A DNA stretch of 64,000 bases from Perkinsus marinus ATCC 50983 (GCF_000006405.1 NW_003212397.1:1-64000); one strand, 5' to 3'; numbered from the stretch's first letter, positions 42,050 to 53,900 are shown. Made by a program: numbers and translations. Notes: generated by a model not told the origin, from the letters alone.

Positions 42050-42604
42050 ATGGAACGCGAGGAAGAGATTGAGCTATTTGAGTACTCTCGAAGAGGCAAC
42101 TACGAGGAGGTCCACCGACTGTTGGTTGTCGATAAGTCCGTTAAGCCCGACGACTACGAGGCCTACGATGGCAGCACACCATTCTTGATGGCGTGTCGGA
42201 ATGGTCACTGTGATGTCGCCAGGTAAGCCACCTTACAAGTGTCCTCATGATTACGTGAGATATCAGATTACTACTGGAGCATGGTGCTAATATTGATGCC
42301 AGGACTGAAGATCTGTCCAACTGTCTGGTACCACGCCCTAGGGAGGAAATGGTGGAGACCACTATACTTGCAGATACTTGCGAGTTCCGGTCGATCCCCT
42401 GAAACGGTTAAGCTTTTATTGGAAAAGGGAGTTGATGTTAATTATGCTAATGAAGACGGTAATTCTCCTTCTACCATGGATGATGATTCCACCATTGCAG
42501 GTGTGACCGCTTTGGAGCTCGCCAAGGAGCACGATAGGAAGGAAGTCGCTGATATCCTCAGAAGTACCATCGAGAGTTGCCTTGGTCTCGTAGGGTTGTT
42601 TTAG
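42050..42604 (+). CDS. Small ankyrin-repeat protein
   Basis: Four exons (42050-42222, 42267-42327, 42374-42458, 42501-42604) join in phase to give 140 residues; introns are 42-46 nt. ANK units are visible: GSTPFLMACRNGHCDVARLL then LEHGANIDART, then GRSPETVKLLLEKGVDVNYA, then GVTALELAKEHDRKEVADIL. The start MEREEEIELFEYSRRGNYEE is a typical acidic capping helix. Ankyrin repeats are protein-interaction modules; nothing in the sequence gives a partner. The gene starts 204 bp after the PNO stop on the same strand. Confidence 0.85.
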
Positions 42605-42959
42605 GTGCGGGAGCTTCCGAGCCCACTGAAAACCGCGAGCTGCCTCCCGCCAAGGCAAGCGAAAAATGGCAGTATGGAGCTTTAGAGTGAACACCATTAT
42701 GCAGTTACTCGTTTCAACTTCCATAGCACTTGCCACCAATAGATTTGTGTTAATATAGTTTTCAAAAGCAATAAAGGTAGGTAGTTGCACCAATCAGGCC
42801 GTAACTATATAGGATTTAATAACAGTCTTTTAACCCATTAACTTCAACCCAAAAATGGTTTGAATCGCGGGAAGGGTATAATACTACAGACAATGGCCTG
42901 AGCTGATTCCAGCAACGAACTTAAGACAGTAGTAATAACGTAGTGTACTGAGGTGCCGT

Positions 42960-45900
42960 TCACATAGTAGCGAAGGCACCACGCTGATGGTCGAACGATA
43001 TCCTAGTCTCCCGGGCATCTCGGACAGGTGTCTTCGACTCGAGAATGCTGCGATACTCGAAGCGATATGACTGAACAACAACGTAGATGAGACCAACTAC
43101 GAACCCATGCATGATAATGTCCACCTTGTCCCCTTGAGTGCTCAGTTGGGCTTGGTGCAAAACCATATTGTACTCTAGGATTGCCTCCTGCTGGACCTTC
43201 GAGAAGATATCGCGATGTTGATACCTACCGCGAGGAGCTATCACTGTCGTGAATGGGAAGTGACGACCTACACTTGCTTCATGGTCTCCTTGGCATCACT
43301 AGATCTACCAGGGCGGTGACTAGCCCGTACCATGGCTCCTATCGACCGGACGAACTCTGCTCGTAATCGTCGCTCAAGTGTTCTGCAGGGCAGCACTCCT
43401 CAATAGGATATTGACAGCTTTCTTACTCTTCATTTGGTTGGGTCCATCCCCCATGTGATGGCGTTATCGCCAGCAAATTCGGTTTCGGCTCTTTCTCGTC
43501 TTCGTCGTCCTCGCTGGTCACCTCACACTTCAAACCGTCAGGAATGTCATCATCCTTGCATAGCATTGATAGATGCTTCTGGAGGAGTCCAAGAACTCAC
43601 CTCTAGACCTTCACCGTCGACAATGTCCTCCTCTTCACTGTCCTCTGTCGGGGACTTCAGCGAGGCCAAAGGATCGACGTTGAGGTTTCGCCACTTATTC
43701 TCCTTGGCGAGCATCTGCCAACCGTTGGGGATCCACACACCGTCCCAAACCGGTCCTACCAGTGCAGTGAGGTCTTTGCACGCCTTAGTGAACACGAAGT
43801 TGTCACTCGAATAAAGGCTGTTACGCTTAAGAACGGTGAAGTCCCAGACGTCGAAAATCGATACCACTCCTTCAGGGGCTTCCAAGACCCCGTCAGGGAT
43901 GTTCGTGAAGTACCGCTGGTTCAAGACCACCTACAAGGACCATCATATAGCCTTTAAACATCCCCGCTTACCCCCTTGACCAGCTTCTGGGCGACCTCCC
44001 TGTTCTCCCTCAGCGTCTCACTATTGCAGTTATAGATGTCCAGTTCATGAGGTGCATCACGTTCGTATGTAAACGTCTTGAGAATCCTAACAGAACAAAC
44101 ACTGTCCCTCCCCGTTGCTCAGGAGACACCTACGACTTGGTGTAGGGTGCTGTGGCCACCGCATCCACACAATGCAAGATCTCCCTCCGCTGTATTGTGG
44201 GCTCTCGCATAAACTTATTAAACTTTTCCAATAGCAACTTACACACGAGGAAATACCTAAAACCACCGAGCTCCCACCAAGGCCTTCACATTCCTCTTTC
44301 TCACTTCTCGTGTTTGGTCATCCCATCTCGCATTCTGGCGAACTGGGCCGGCCAGTCGACCTCGGACATTTCTGATAGGACGAGCATTCACCAAGACAGA
44401 CACCGTTGAAGCCTACTAGTCTGATGCGATTCACTCTTGGTCTCACTCGAGCCTTCCGACTTGCCCGATTCCTCTTCACCGTCCTTTGCTTTCTTCATGG
44501 GCGGACCCATCTCCTTACTGGACGAGCTGAAGGTATTCCCTGCGGCCCAGGAAGGCCAGCATCACCTCACCTCATCGAGGGCTCTTCCTTCCCCTTAACA
44601 TCCCCAGTGTGAACAGTGTCATCGGCCACTACAGTGTGCATGAGGTCGACCTAAGTAACGGTCATGAAAAAAGGCGGAGCGAAGCTCTCCCTACCCGTTC
44701 AGCTGATGCAGATCCACCAACCGCGGTCTCTTCCCTCCGACGCTTAGCGATCTCCTTAGTCATATGGTTGTACCTTCGCCCCACACTCTCCAGGACCACC
44801 ATCCTGATGCCTATTGCTTACATCCCATCAAGCTCCCGGTCCCGCCTCGATCGGCCTATGAGCTGCTCATCACCACCATACAGCTGAGGCGAACCACTCA
44901 TTCCCCTACACTACAGGAAGGCCCCACTACCCTTTTCTTCCTGTCGGCCTCTAGGATGGAGAACGCCTTATAGACCCGAGCCAGACTACGCTTGTCTCCA
45001 GCGGCCTTATACCTGCAAAAGTGGAGATCACTGGGCCTAGTCAGGGCGAAACTGAGCCCACCTGTGCTTCAAACTCCTGGCTCGGTCCATGATCTTCTCC
45101 CACTCAGCATCGTAGGACCTGAGATACGACCCCTACTCAACGAGGGGGTAGTAATACATACAGATTGAGGGCGCGATAAGCATCCTTCAGCTGAGATGTC
45201 AACATAGGGAGAAAGGGAATAACGATACCGACTAATGAGAGCCAATAAGGAAGGCGTTAAAACTAGACAGGGCTTAGAGCACAGCAAAAGATTTGGTAAG
45301 TAGTGTCATGAACAAACTCAACGACGATGCGGACGACCAGCTATGTAGCGGTCCAGAGTGATCGACATCCTCTTTCTCCTCAACTGCCGTAATCGCCTCT
45401 GATGCAACACTGAATTCTGATTATACTAAGAGTAGTACCATCTTCTGGGCATCGTCAGGTTCGTCCTCATAAGTTGGCCGTATACGGTCGAAGAACTCCT
45501 GGTAGTTGATCGGTCGTCTGTGTCGTTGAATTTCCATGCCAAGTACTGATTATTACTCACCTTTCTGGTCTCGGCTGGCCTGACCGTAGTAGACCTTTCA
45601 AGGACATCACTTCTCCTTGGTTTCCGCTCGGTGGTCTCCGATGCTCCTAAGCGTTAGAAGAGTTCACTGCTGGTCTATTCTCATGAAATTGAAGATGGTG
45701 TGGTACAAGTCGTCGTAATAGTAAAATGACCATTACGCTGGCAACTATATGATTACCAGTGACACTACGATGAAAATTAATAAAGTGGGGTCTATGAAAT
45801 GAATCCATCTTCTCCGCAAGAATTGCTTATGAGATTATCATAGGATGACCATGTCTCATATGTAGCTTTCGAGGTGCTTCCGCCCAGGCTCCAGTGATTA

Positions 45901-46237
45901 CCCATATAGGCCTTTTAATGGCAATTTCATCCTCATCCTTCTCTTTGGTTAGAGCCTCCACCTCCTCCCTTATAATATCACTAAGGCCCGGCCTCAACAG
46001 TGCCTTTCTTATGAACACCTAAAGAGGCCTATGCCGACCATCCCACAGAGTCATCCCAGCTTACAGCTACTCCACGTGGTTCAGGCTCAGGGTAGAGGCT
46101 TGGCCGGGGGGCGGGCTTAGAGCTATCCTCGTCATCTGACTCCTTCCTACCGCAAAGACTACCACTAAGGGCACAGGAGAACGAATACTATTACTCCAGG
46201 AGTCGGACTACATCTCTTTCAATGTCGGCCTGGTAAA
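42960..46237 (-). CDS. Large multi-exon protein of unknown function with C-terminal hydrophobic segment
   Basis: A chain of reverse exons. Pieces in order: PAPRPSLYPEPEPRGVA (near 46090), VFIRKALLRPGLSDIIREEV (near 46000), RRPINYQEFFDRIRPTYEDE (near 45500, joined across a 43-nt intron), LRSYDAEWEKIMDRARSLKH (near 45110), YKAAGDKRSLARVYKAFSIL (near 45000), EMGPPMKKAKDGEEESGKSE (near 44500), VDWPAQFARMRDGMTKHEK (near 44350), LLLEKFNKFMREPTIQRREI (near 44220), RILKTFTYERDAPHELDIYN (near 44070), GVVSIFDVWDFTVLKRNSLY (near 43850) and a last exon ending RGAFATM at 42960. The last exon has one likely membrane helix, IIMHGFVVGLIYVVVQSY. I recognise no domain. The start codon (near 46237) and several exon edges are uncertain. 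Confidence 0.45.
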
Positions 46238-46336
46238 TCGTGACCATATACTAGATGGACAAACTGAAGGGCTCGAGGTGCCTCCAACCCTCCTCTCCTA
46301 ACACAAGTCCTCAAATATATGCTAACAACATAACGA

Positions 46337-47167
46337 TTATGCCGACATGAATCGCATCAAACGTCGTCGATTAGGCGTTGGTCCGTTGCCTTCACACGCC
46401 AAATAACAACCGCCGTCCACGAGTTGGCCAACTTTGGTAATCCGGTCCAACTTCTGGTCGTAGAGCTCCCTTATCGCCCCTCCGGTCGGCTTAAGAATAT
46501 CGGACAATTCAACGTAAATGTTTTTGAGAGAGTACCGCCCAAGATTCGTCTTAAGGTAGTATCGGGTACCATAGTCATGACCGTCTCCGTTCCGGAAGAT
46601 CCACAAACACTTGGCAGATTCGAAGCTGGGTGGTCGCTTCCATTGCATGAGCTTCCTCGCGGGGCTCGTGGGTCGACCAGTCGACCTTCCTTGTCCCTCG
46701 AATCTTGCCCTCGAGCGCACAGGGAAGAATCTATGATCGGTCAGCCTTTGAACGATGTCGTGTTGGTCGAAGTACTGTGAGTAGTACTGACTCGTACAAC
46801 CCATATCTCGCGAGAAGGAGTGCTCCAACAGATGACGATGCCGAGCCATGGGATCCCCACGGTCTCTGGTCCGACCCCCTATACGACCATTCAAGATGCA
46901 ACCCTTATGGCCCACCACGGGAGCCACTTTAGAGTACGCTGGCCTTACAGGGCGACCCTCATCCTCTGTACTGTGAAAAGCCCTTACTACGTCCCCCTCG
47001 GTGGTGGTAATTTCCAGTACATCCTTATCCCGTACCGTAATTCCGTCACTTCCCCTCACCACCACCTCCTCATGCTCTCTGAGTACTACTTGGTCGCTTG
47101 GATGGGTGCTGCCTGGACTAGGATGTTCGGGAGGAGTGGTATGAGCCCCTCCTGAGGATGCCGCCAT
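46337..47167 (-). CDS. Apicortin-like protein (partial p25-alpha plus doublecortin domain)
   Basis: An intronless 276-residue reverse gene (ATG 47167, TAA 46337-46339). The N-terminal 80 residues are Ser/Pro/Glu-rich. A p25-alpha-like motif follows near 46700: IVQRLTDHRFFPVRSRARFE then GQGRSTGR, which fits the conserved RLTD...hRFD.sGkGkG signature. The C-terminus is a doublecortin domain near 46440-46580: WIFRNGDGHDYGTRYYLK, SLKNIYVELSDILKPTGGAI, RELYDQKLDRITKVGQLVDG then GCYLACEG. The order p25-alpha then DCX defines apicortin, a tubulin-binding protein of apicomplexan conoid or apical complex microtubules and of related alveolates. The p25 part here lacks part of the usual motif (FFPVRSR for YTGxHK). 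It is close to and convergent-free with eIF4A3 (divergent, 363 bp apart). Confidence 0.72.
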   Translation of the reverse strand: MAASSGGAHTTPPEHPSPGSTHPSDQVVLREHEEVVVRGSDGITVRDKDVLEITTTEGDVVRAFHSTEDEGRPVRPAYSKVAPVVGHKGCILNGRIGGRTRDRGDPMARHRHLLEHSFSRDMGCTSQYYSQYFDQHDIVQRLTDHRFFPVRSRARFEGQGRSTGRPTSPARKLMQWKRPPSFESAKCLWIFRNGDGHDYGTRYYLKTNLGRYSLKNIYVELSDILKPTGGAIRELYDQKLDRITKVGQLVDGGCYLACEGNGPTPNRRRLMRFMSA

Positions 47168-47530
47168 AGAAATCTAGTGGAAATTATAATACTAATAACA
47201 ATAACCACGGCCCGACGCCCAACTTCATCATTTCACAAAATAGAAGTCCCGAATTTCCACCTATGAGAGGCCTCGCGTGAGAGCAGTCGAGTCCTTCTAC
47301 TATGGAAGTCGAATTATGCTCTACCGTATCACGAGGTAGACGTCAATCAAAAACCTCAACGACGCGTCGAACATACTCGAGACGGTACGTAGGCGGAAAT
47401 CTTGCCAAATCTTGCAAATCTTGCATTTCCTCAACGGTGAATCGACAAGCGTCGTCGTGTTGTCATCTCTCGCACTCGTTGGGAGTTGGCTTTCTCCTTG
47501 TGACTACTCCGTAACTTATACGTCTCCATA
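47168..47530. promoter_or_regulatory. Divergent intergenic region between apicortin-like and eIF4A3 genes
   Basis: The promoters of both genes must lie in these 363 bp. Three closely spaced direct repeats of AAATCTTGC occur at about 47397-47426 just upstream of eIF4A3. No core promoter element was identified with confidence. Confidence 0.4.
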
Positions 47531-49392
47531 ATGGGTCTCGACGAGCACGATAACGAACTTATCTTTGAGACAAGGTGAGGGGGAGGAGTTTATGCAACTT
47601 TCCCATTGACAAATGATTTGTAGCTTTTCCATACTGCTTGTTTTTCTCAGTGAGGATGTGCAAGTACTGGACAGCTTCGATGCTCTTGGCTTGAAAGAGG
47701 TACACCTCTAGGAACGGCTTATCAGCTTCTTGGTCTCTTGGTCTCGCATGCGATCACGGAGCGAGACTCTCGCTCCGTGATCGCATAGTCGTTGTGGTCC
47801 TATACAGTGAGAGACCAAGGGATCACAACGCTTCAGACGTATCTTAGGTCCCTGATGGTTGGATACAAAACAGCTCCCCTTTAGGACCTTCTCCGTGGTA
47901 TCTACCAATACGGTTTCGAACGGCCCTCTGCGGTCCAACAGCGCGCCATTCTGCCTATCGTTAAGGGAAGGGACGTCGTAGTACAGAGTCAGTCTGGTAA
48001 GCCCTTTACCACTCCTTGAGCAACTCCTGTGAATGCCCTGATCTTAGGTACTGGTAAGACTTGTGTCTTCGCCTTGGGAGCCTTGCAAACCGTGAAGCCC
48101 ACCGAGAGGGACCCTCAAGTGAGCCCATGGGTCAGAGCTCTCTACCTTACCTTTCCATACAGGTTCTCATCCTTTCCCCTACACGCGAGTTGGCCGAGCA
48201 AAGTCAGAAGGTTTGCCTGGCCCTCGGTGACTATATGAACGTTCAAGTACGTATTAGTTCTCCCCCTCCCACCGAAATCACTTGTGCCACAGGTCCACTG
48301 CTGTGTTGGTGGTAAGAAGCTCACTGATGACATTCGCGCTCTGGAGGCCGGCGTCCATATCGTCTCGGGCACCCCTGGACGAGTGTATCATATGATATCC
48401 CAACGTCATCTTTCGACAAGGCATCTCAAAATGCTGGTCTTGGATGAAGCCGATGAGATGCTGGACAGAGGCTTCAAGGAGCAGGTAGGTTGCTATTACT
48501 GATCGTTCTAGGGGGGGAAGTTGTTTTTTGTAGGTTTACGATATCTATCGTTATCTCCCTCCGAGCACTCAATGTGTTCTGGTATCGGCCACCATGCCTA
48601 ACGAGATCCTGGAGATGACCAACAACTTCATGAACAACCCCTTTAGGTAGGAAGTGGTGAAGGTGTGGTATGTCAGCTTTGGTTTGTAGGGTTCTCGTTA
48701 AGCGTGATGAGTTGACGCTAGAAGGTATAAAGCAGTTCTTCGTTGCTGTCGAGAAGGAGCAGTGGAAATTCGATACCCTTTGTGACCTGTACGATACTCT
48801 GACCATTACACAGGCCGTCATATTCTGCAATACTAAGCAGAAGGTAAGACGCATCTTAGGTCTCTCTTGGTAAGATTCATTTTAGGTCGATTGGCTGACC
48901 AACAAAATGAGAGAGGCCAAGTTCACCGTTGTTTCTATGCATGGTGATATGCCTCAGAAGGAGCGTGATGCTATCATGCAGAAGTTCAGGTGAGTGCTCC
49001 CCTTTAGCCCCTCTTGCTCTAACACATGCCGTTCAGATCTGGCCAGGCCCGTGTCCTGATCACCACCGATATCTGGGGTCGTGGTTTGGATGTACAGCAA
49101 GTGTCTCTGGTCATTTGCTACGATTTGCCCAATAATCGTGAATTGTAATAATGGCGGAGCGAAGCTCGTTAACCACTATTACTATACAGGTACATTCATC
49201 GTATCGGCCGATCGGGTCGTTTTGGTCGTAAGGGTGTTGCCATTAACTTCGTCAAGGAAGATGATGTTAGGATTTTGAGGGATATCGAACAGTAAGTGTT
49301 CGAGGAGGAGTACACCGAATTAGCCGACTTGCCTCAGATACTACTCTACGCAAATTGATGAGATGCCGATGAATGTTGCCGATCTCATCTAA
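47531..49392 (+). CDS. EIF4A3: DEAD-box helicase eIF4A3 (exon junction complex core)
   Basis: A multi-exon gene, [14 protein letters not shown] (47531) to [12 protein letters not shown] (TAA 49390-49392). Motifs in order: Q-motif region [15 protein letters not shown] near 47915, Walker A QSGTGKT split by an intron near 47996/48050, [10 protein letters not shown] near 48180, SGTPGRV near 48370, VLDEADEML near 48440, SATMP near 48590, [20 protein letters not shown] near 49040 and [20 protein letters not shown] near 49205. The end [20 protein letters not shown] is the family-specific C-terminus and confirms the last splice (donor in GAACA|GTAAGT). TDIWGRGLD matches eIF4A3 rather than eIF4A1, which has TDLLARGID. 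It clamps RNA at exon junctions in the nucleus and escorts mRNA. Its importance fits an intron-rich genome. Confidence 0.95.
47748..47786. repeat. Perfect 19-bp inverted repeat (hairpin) in an eIF4A3 intron
   Basis: Arms ATGCGATCACGGAGCGAGA (47748-47766) and TCTCGCTCCGTGATCGCAT (47768-47786) are perfectly complementary with one C between them. A weaker outer pair, CTTGGTCTC near 47738 and GAGACCAAG near 47811, could extend the fold. The hairpin sits in the 185-nt intron 47700-47884. Confidence 0.9.
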
Positions 49393-49563
49393 GGAGAAAT
49401 GGTGATAGCCAGAAGGTCTACGTCGTGTTATTATCATTGGTAGTAAAATAGAGGTGGTATTATGAAGAGAAAAGACACTCAGTAATCTACTCTTTTCCCG
49501 TTACATTCTACTTGTGTTGAAGTGGACCTGCTGAAATTGATAAATAGCAGTTTTTTTGTAGAA

Positions 49564-49752
49564 ATGATTATCGAGCTGGTCGTAGGAATCGTCGTGGGCA
49601 TCGCTGTTGGTACCTACCAAGGGGAGAGTAAGTAATTCCTAAGGTCGACTATTCTCATATAGTTTTCTGATAGAATTCAAGCCCTGCTTCGACCCTTGTA
49701 TAGAAGAGGTAAAACGGTCAAGGATAAGATCGTGGGGAAATACCAACAGTAA
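49564..49752 (+). CDS. Very small single-pass membrane protein
   Basis: Exons 49564-49627 and 49682-49752 join in phase across a 54-nt GT-AG intron, giving 44 residues. The N-terminal half is a hydrophobic helix with glycine-spaced pattern, MIIELVVGIVVGIAVGTYQG, and the C-terminal half is basic (RPLYRRGKTVKDKIVGKYQQ). No family is recognised. An alternative acceptor 13 nt upstream gives another frame without an obvious end. It lies 172 bp after the eIF4A3 stop on the same strand and could also be read as part of a longer transcript. Confidence 0.4.
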
Positions 49753-49827
49753 GAGGAGTATTCGATCGTTTGCTGGAGTGAATGCCATACCAAACAAATG
49801 TGAAATAATAACATTTTCGTACCCTCC

Positions 49828-49927
49828 NNNNNNNNNNNNNNNNNNNNNNNNNNNNNNNNNNNNNNNNNNNNNNNNNNNNNNNNNNNNNNNNNNNNNNNNN
49901 NNNNNNNNNNNNNNNNNNNNNNNNNNN
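49828..49927. other. Assembly gap (100 N)
   Basis: A run of exactly 100 N characters, the conventional length for a gap of unknown size. It falls in or just before the 5' exons of the CDP-diacylglycerol synthase gene, so that gene's start is missing. Confidence 0.99.
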
Positions 49928-51383
49928 TTCTTCTTATTGTCGCAATGGGCCACTTCTACTGTTCACTATTGGTAGTTCAGATCGCGCATTCTCATGGAGG
50001 GTAGTGTTCGTACTCTCCGTCAGGTCCTTGGAATTGCTGCGGGAATGTTCCAGGAGATTTGTATGCTCAAGCGCAATAAGGAGAAGGACCTGAAGTTACC
50101 TCTATTTTACTCACTGCGATGGTATCTTTTCTTCGTCACTGTTTTCTATGGGTAATTAACGCCACTTAGACTGATCTCACTAAGGGTCAGTGCTACTCAG
50201 ATACAAGCGTTTCATGACAGACAGATTCGACCGTCTGGCCATGGTTTACCCGGTCATACACTTCATCGTGAGATATCACGGCATCATCTCATACACTCTA
50301 TTCGTTATCGGCCTCGTGGCCTTTGTGCTCAGTTTGCGAAAGTACGCACGCCCCTTGAAATTTCAAGTCCCATCACTGCGTATTGCTCAGATATACACTT
50401 CGTTATCAGTTTGGTCAACTAGCATGGACCATTGTGACGCTAATAATAGTCGTGGTAAGAGGTGACCTTGTCGTTGGTCCTTTCGATAGGATGGCGGACA
50501 GGTGCAAGGGATAGCAATGACGGCTAATATCTATAACGGTCTCATCTGGTTCTTCTTACCAACCTCAGTAGTCATTGTCAATGATATATTCGCGTACCTA
50601 TTCGGATTCTTCTTTGGGCGTAATAGTTGCTAAGCATTGCTATAGCCATTCAGATTGATCCGTTCAGATCACCCCCTCATTAAGCTGTCACCCAAGAAGA
50701 CCTGGGAGGGTTTCATCGGTGGCTCCATCGCGACTATGATATTTTCGATGAGTAAAATTTTGGAATTTCCCAACTTGCTCTACTTGTGTCGATTTCAGTC
50801 TGGTGTTCTGTCCTCCAAAAATACGAGTATTTCACTTGCAAACAAGAAGAGATCGTCTTTAAGCCCTTCATCTACCCAAGCTGCACACCAGATGAGATTT
50901 ATACTCTCCATAGAACGTATGCTGCTACCACTATCGCTGCCTGTGCCCGATCGTATTGTCCAGGTACACTATTCCCCCGTTCGGGTTTGAATTGCAGCTA
51001 ACTGATATGCAGATTCACGCCCTAGTAGGTTACGTCCCGTGTTCACGTGAGTCATGTTCTCTGTCAGGTCCTAGGTAGCTTTGCATCTCTGGTAGCGCCG
51101 TTCGGTGGGTTCCTAGCGTCTGGTTTCAAACGTGCCTTCAAGATAAAGGACTTTGGCGACTCCATCCCTGGTCATGGTGGCCTCACAGACCGCTTCGACT
51201 GTCAGGTGAGTTTCGTCTAGATTGTGTGGGGTTATCTCTGCATAGGTCGTAATGGGTATGTTCACGTATGTCTATCTCTCCAACTTCGTCGTTGGTGATA
51301 GTGCTACTGCATTCACCAGTCTTCTAGAGAAGGTCATGCAGTTATCTGATGCAGAACAACTACAGTTGTACGATCATTACTAA
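49928..51383 (+). CDS. CDS1: CDP-diacylglycerol synthase (phosphatidate cytidylyltransferase), 5' end lost in gap
   Basis: Exons follow the order of eukaryotic CDS1: [20 protein letters not shown] near 50050, [15 protein letters not shown] near 50110, [20 protein letters not shown] near 50270, then [20 protein letters not shown] joined across a 51-nt intron. Next come [20 protein letters not shown] near 50530, [20 protein letters not shown] near 50680 and the signature [20 protein letters not shown] then GLTDRFDCQ near 51120-51205. The C-terminus ends [10 protein letters not shown] (TAA 51381-51383). The enzyme makes CDP-diacylglycerol from phosphatidate and CTP for phosphoinositide and cardiolipin synthesis, in ER or mitochondrial membranes. 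Several transmembrane helices are visible. The tandem duplication breakpoint lies in its intron at about 50458, but this copy is complete from that point on. Confidence 0.9.
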
Positions 51384-53095
51384 TACTACTACCTGATGAG
51401 ACTAAGGACATTTGGTTGTCGCAGGTTCGAGCTCCTCGGGGACGGTCTGAAATCTAGAGGGATCATTCAAGGCTGAGTATTTCCTGTTGTGTGTTCTGAT
51501 CCATAACCGACTTGTTGGGTGTAATAGACTTATGAGAAACATCGATTCTATACAAAGATTATCTGCACCATTGCGATGCAACTTTGTCCACCCTCTGGTC
51601 GTGTAGATTCCTATTTACTGCTGTAGTGTTGGTCAATAGTTGATATTGTCTCAGTCATAGTGCTTTCAATCCATTTCGAATCAAACAGCACTGGAGTTTT
51701 CATTCAGTGAGAATCTGCGTGTACATCATTCCGTATGCGCTCCTATAGGGATCATAGTCTTCGTTGGACTGCCTAGTCGACGAAGCAGGTCAGGAGTGGT
51801 ATGGGTAGATTCTAGAGCTACATAGCGGGTGGAGTGATATCAGCTGTGACCCAGGACGTTTGATAGAGCTATGGGAGGAGGCCTGTCTAATGGTCATGTG
51901 TATGTTAATAGTATGGACAGTATCTATGGATGATAACTATACCTTTCAGAAATATTTTTGGTGGATTAGGCTACCGATTTAGCGGATAAGGAAGTCACCT
52001 TCGCGGATAGGGGCATCAATCGAAACTCGGGCGGAGCTTGATGAGAGATTAGTGCGGAATCAGTCTGATGCGCATTCCGGCAAAAATTCGACGTCTTGTA
52101 GGGTCCTGAAGGAATGAAACCGAGACCATACAACGCATTCTTGAAAAGGTCAAACGTATGCAGCATCAGAATCACTGAGAGTGGAGTACGACAAGAAGAA
52201 GAAAATTATCAGGAGTATCATCATAATGGTTTCATGGGTTTGGTCAAACTGATGCTGCGCAGGATCGTCAATCTTCGAGTGACTCGGACAGAGTCACAGC
52301 TGTGCCGATTACACTTATCAATTCATCGCAGTCTCAAGCAATCTCAGGGATCTCAAATGCCGTGTCTGATTATAAATTGATTTTATGCATGTACGAGAGA
52401 GACAGCCAGTATTTTCTCATTATAAGAAGAGATAGTATTGTGTACAATATCTTTTCGTTGCGAAAGGCTGCACGGAAGGTTCATATAAGAATAACCAAAC
52501 CACCACTTTCACGACCTCATGGTGAAAGCCGTCCAGTAGTAGTAGAGTAGTCGCAAGTAGGCGCTTACATTATAGTTACGGAACCCTAGTTTAGACTCTT
52601 GGAGGGTTTGTATTCGGATCTTCAACAAACCTTCCACTGGAAGGCCTCCAATGGAGACATACCACATGCGGTTTAGATCGAATAAGATATCTCTGCAGCG
52701 CTAGTTGACCATTGATCAGACCATTGATATTGTACAAGATGATTGTAAAGGAGGAATAAGTACACCTCCGAGTACGACCATGAACGTACTACCATACTAT
52801 TGGAGTGGAATCGTCTACCGTCACTCAGTCACCACTCGTGGGGTGATAGTCGAGCGCAGTAATATCAGATTAACACTCCCGTGCCACGTAGAGGCGCCAA
52901 ACTTATGAGAGTAAGAAACACAATGTTCAAAGTCGAACCTGGAAGAGCGTCGGAAAGTACTCACATATGTGATCGATGACGCACGCTGGTGATTGTACAA
53001 CTGTCATATATCGTGCGAGTAGTCTCCTTACTCATCATTATTAACTGCCTTTCATATTGTAGTAATATAGATCCGGTCTCAGTATCGACTTCGCA
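51384..53095. other. Duplicated region with decayed or unresolved exons (unit 1)
   Basis: Downstream of the synthase. Two coding-looking stretches occur. One (about 51950-52105) reads RIRLPI..RIRKSPSRIGAS in unit 2, but has TAG in place of CAG at about 51980 here. The other (52114-52550) carries DSQYFLIIRRDSIVYNIFSL and RKAARKVHIRITKPPLSRPH, with its frame shifted at the short CAT run near 52217 relative to unit 2. No complete gene could be built. Confidence 0.45.
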
Positions 53096-53900
53096 ATGAG
53101 TTCCAGCAATGTTGAGCAGTCAGACATTACTTCACAACAGCGGAAGCTCCTCACAGTGAAAACGCCTCATGAAGCTCCACCGCAGATTATGGCTGAGCAG
53201 AGGTATGATTAAGGCCATGCTGTCTTGGGAATTGGCTCAGCGACGTAGAGTTCAACCGAATGACGTCGAGTTATATCTGTGACCTCACGAGCTTGAACTG
53301 AGGAATGACATCACATATTAGTGCATTGTGGCCGCACTGTTGGTGTTGTGATGAGATTGTCCGATGGGGGCAAAACTGAACTCAGGAAATCGAGAGCCCG
53401 TGAACCTCCTCATAACAGAACACGACGGGCACGTACGGCGCCCTCGCTAGCGAATCGGGGAAGGACTCGTTGGAGGAGCCTAGCGCCTATAGAGAATCAG
53501 AAGACAAGGAAGTGCGGACTGGATAATGCCGGGGAGATGAGGTTAGCCGCTGTGGAAGGTGTCACATGCTGCAGTATGTTGTCACAGAGACTCGCTGCGT
53601 TATTTAGCAGCAACAATGGAGGTGAGGCAGTACTATCGACAGTGCCTTCAGTCTATCAGTCGGAGAATAGCTGACGAGAATGAGCTGATCTTGTCCAGAC
53701 TACGAGCTGGACATGCGGCAGATGGGGACCGGACAAGTATGTTCAGCCTCAGGGAGGATCTCTCTGATCCATCTTTCCCTTGCTTCTCCGCATCAGAGCA
53801 TGACGAGTTTGTCAGCGCGTTGACGGAGAAGTGGGCTTCGGCAAGTCTTATGCCGAAACGGTATGCCTATCTGAAGGATTGGTCTGATCAGTCAAAGTGA
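53096..53900 (+). CDS. Unknown 139-residue protein, duplicate copy 1
   Basis: Exons 53096-53202 and 53588-53900 join in phase across a 385-nt GT-AG intron. The protein starts MSSSNVEQSDITSQQRKLL, crosses the junction as MAEQRDSLRYLAATMEVRQY and continues with RRIADENELILSRLRAGHAA, SLREDLSDPSFPCFSASEHD and ALTEKWASASLMPKRYAYLK. It is hydrophilic and helical with no membrane segment or known motif. The same splice sites and frame are kept in unit 2 (57649-58452), and the changes between copies are mostly conservative (REDL/KEDL, SASL/SVGL), which supports a real gene. Function is not known. Confidence 0.6.

Noticed and set aside
49778..49975. Open frames crossing the N run
   Set aside because: Undefined bases translate as unknown residues; the frames have no biological support.
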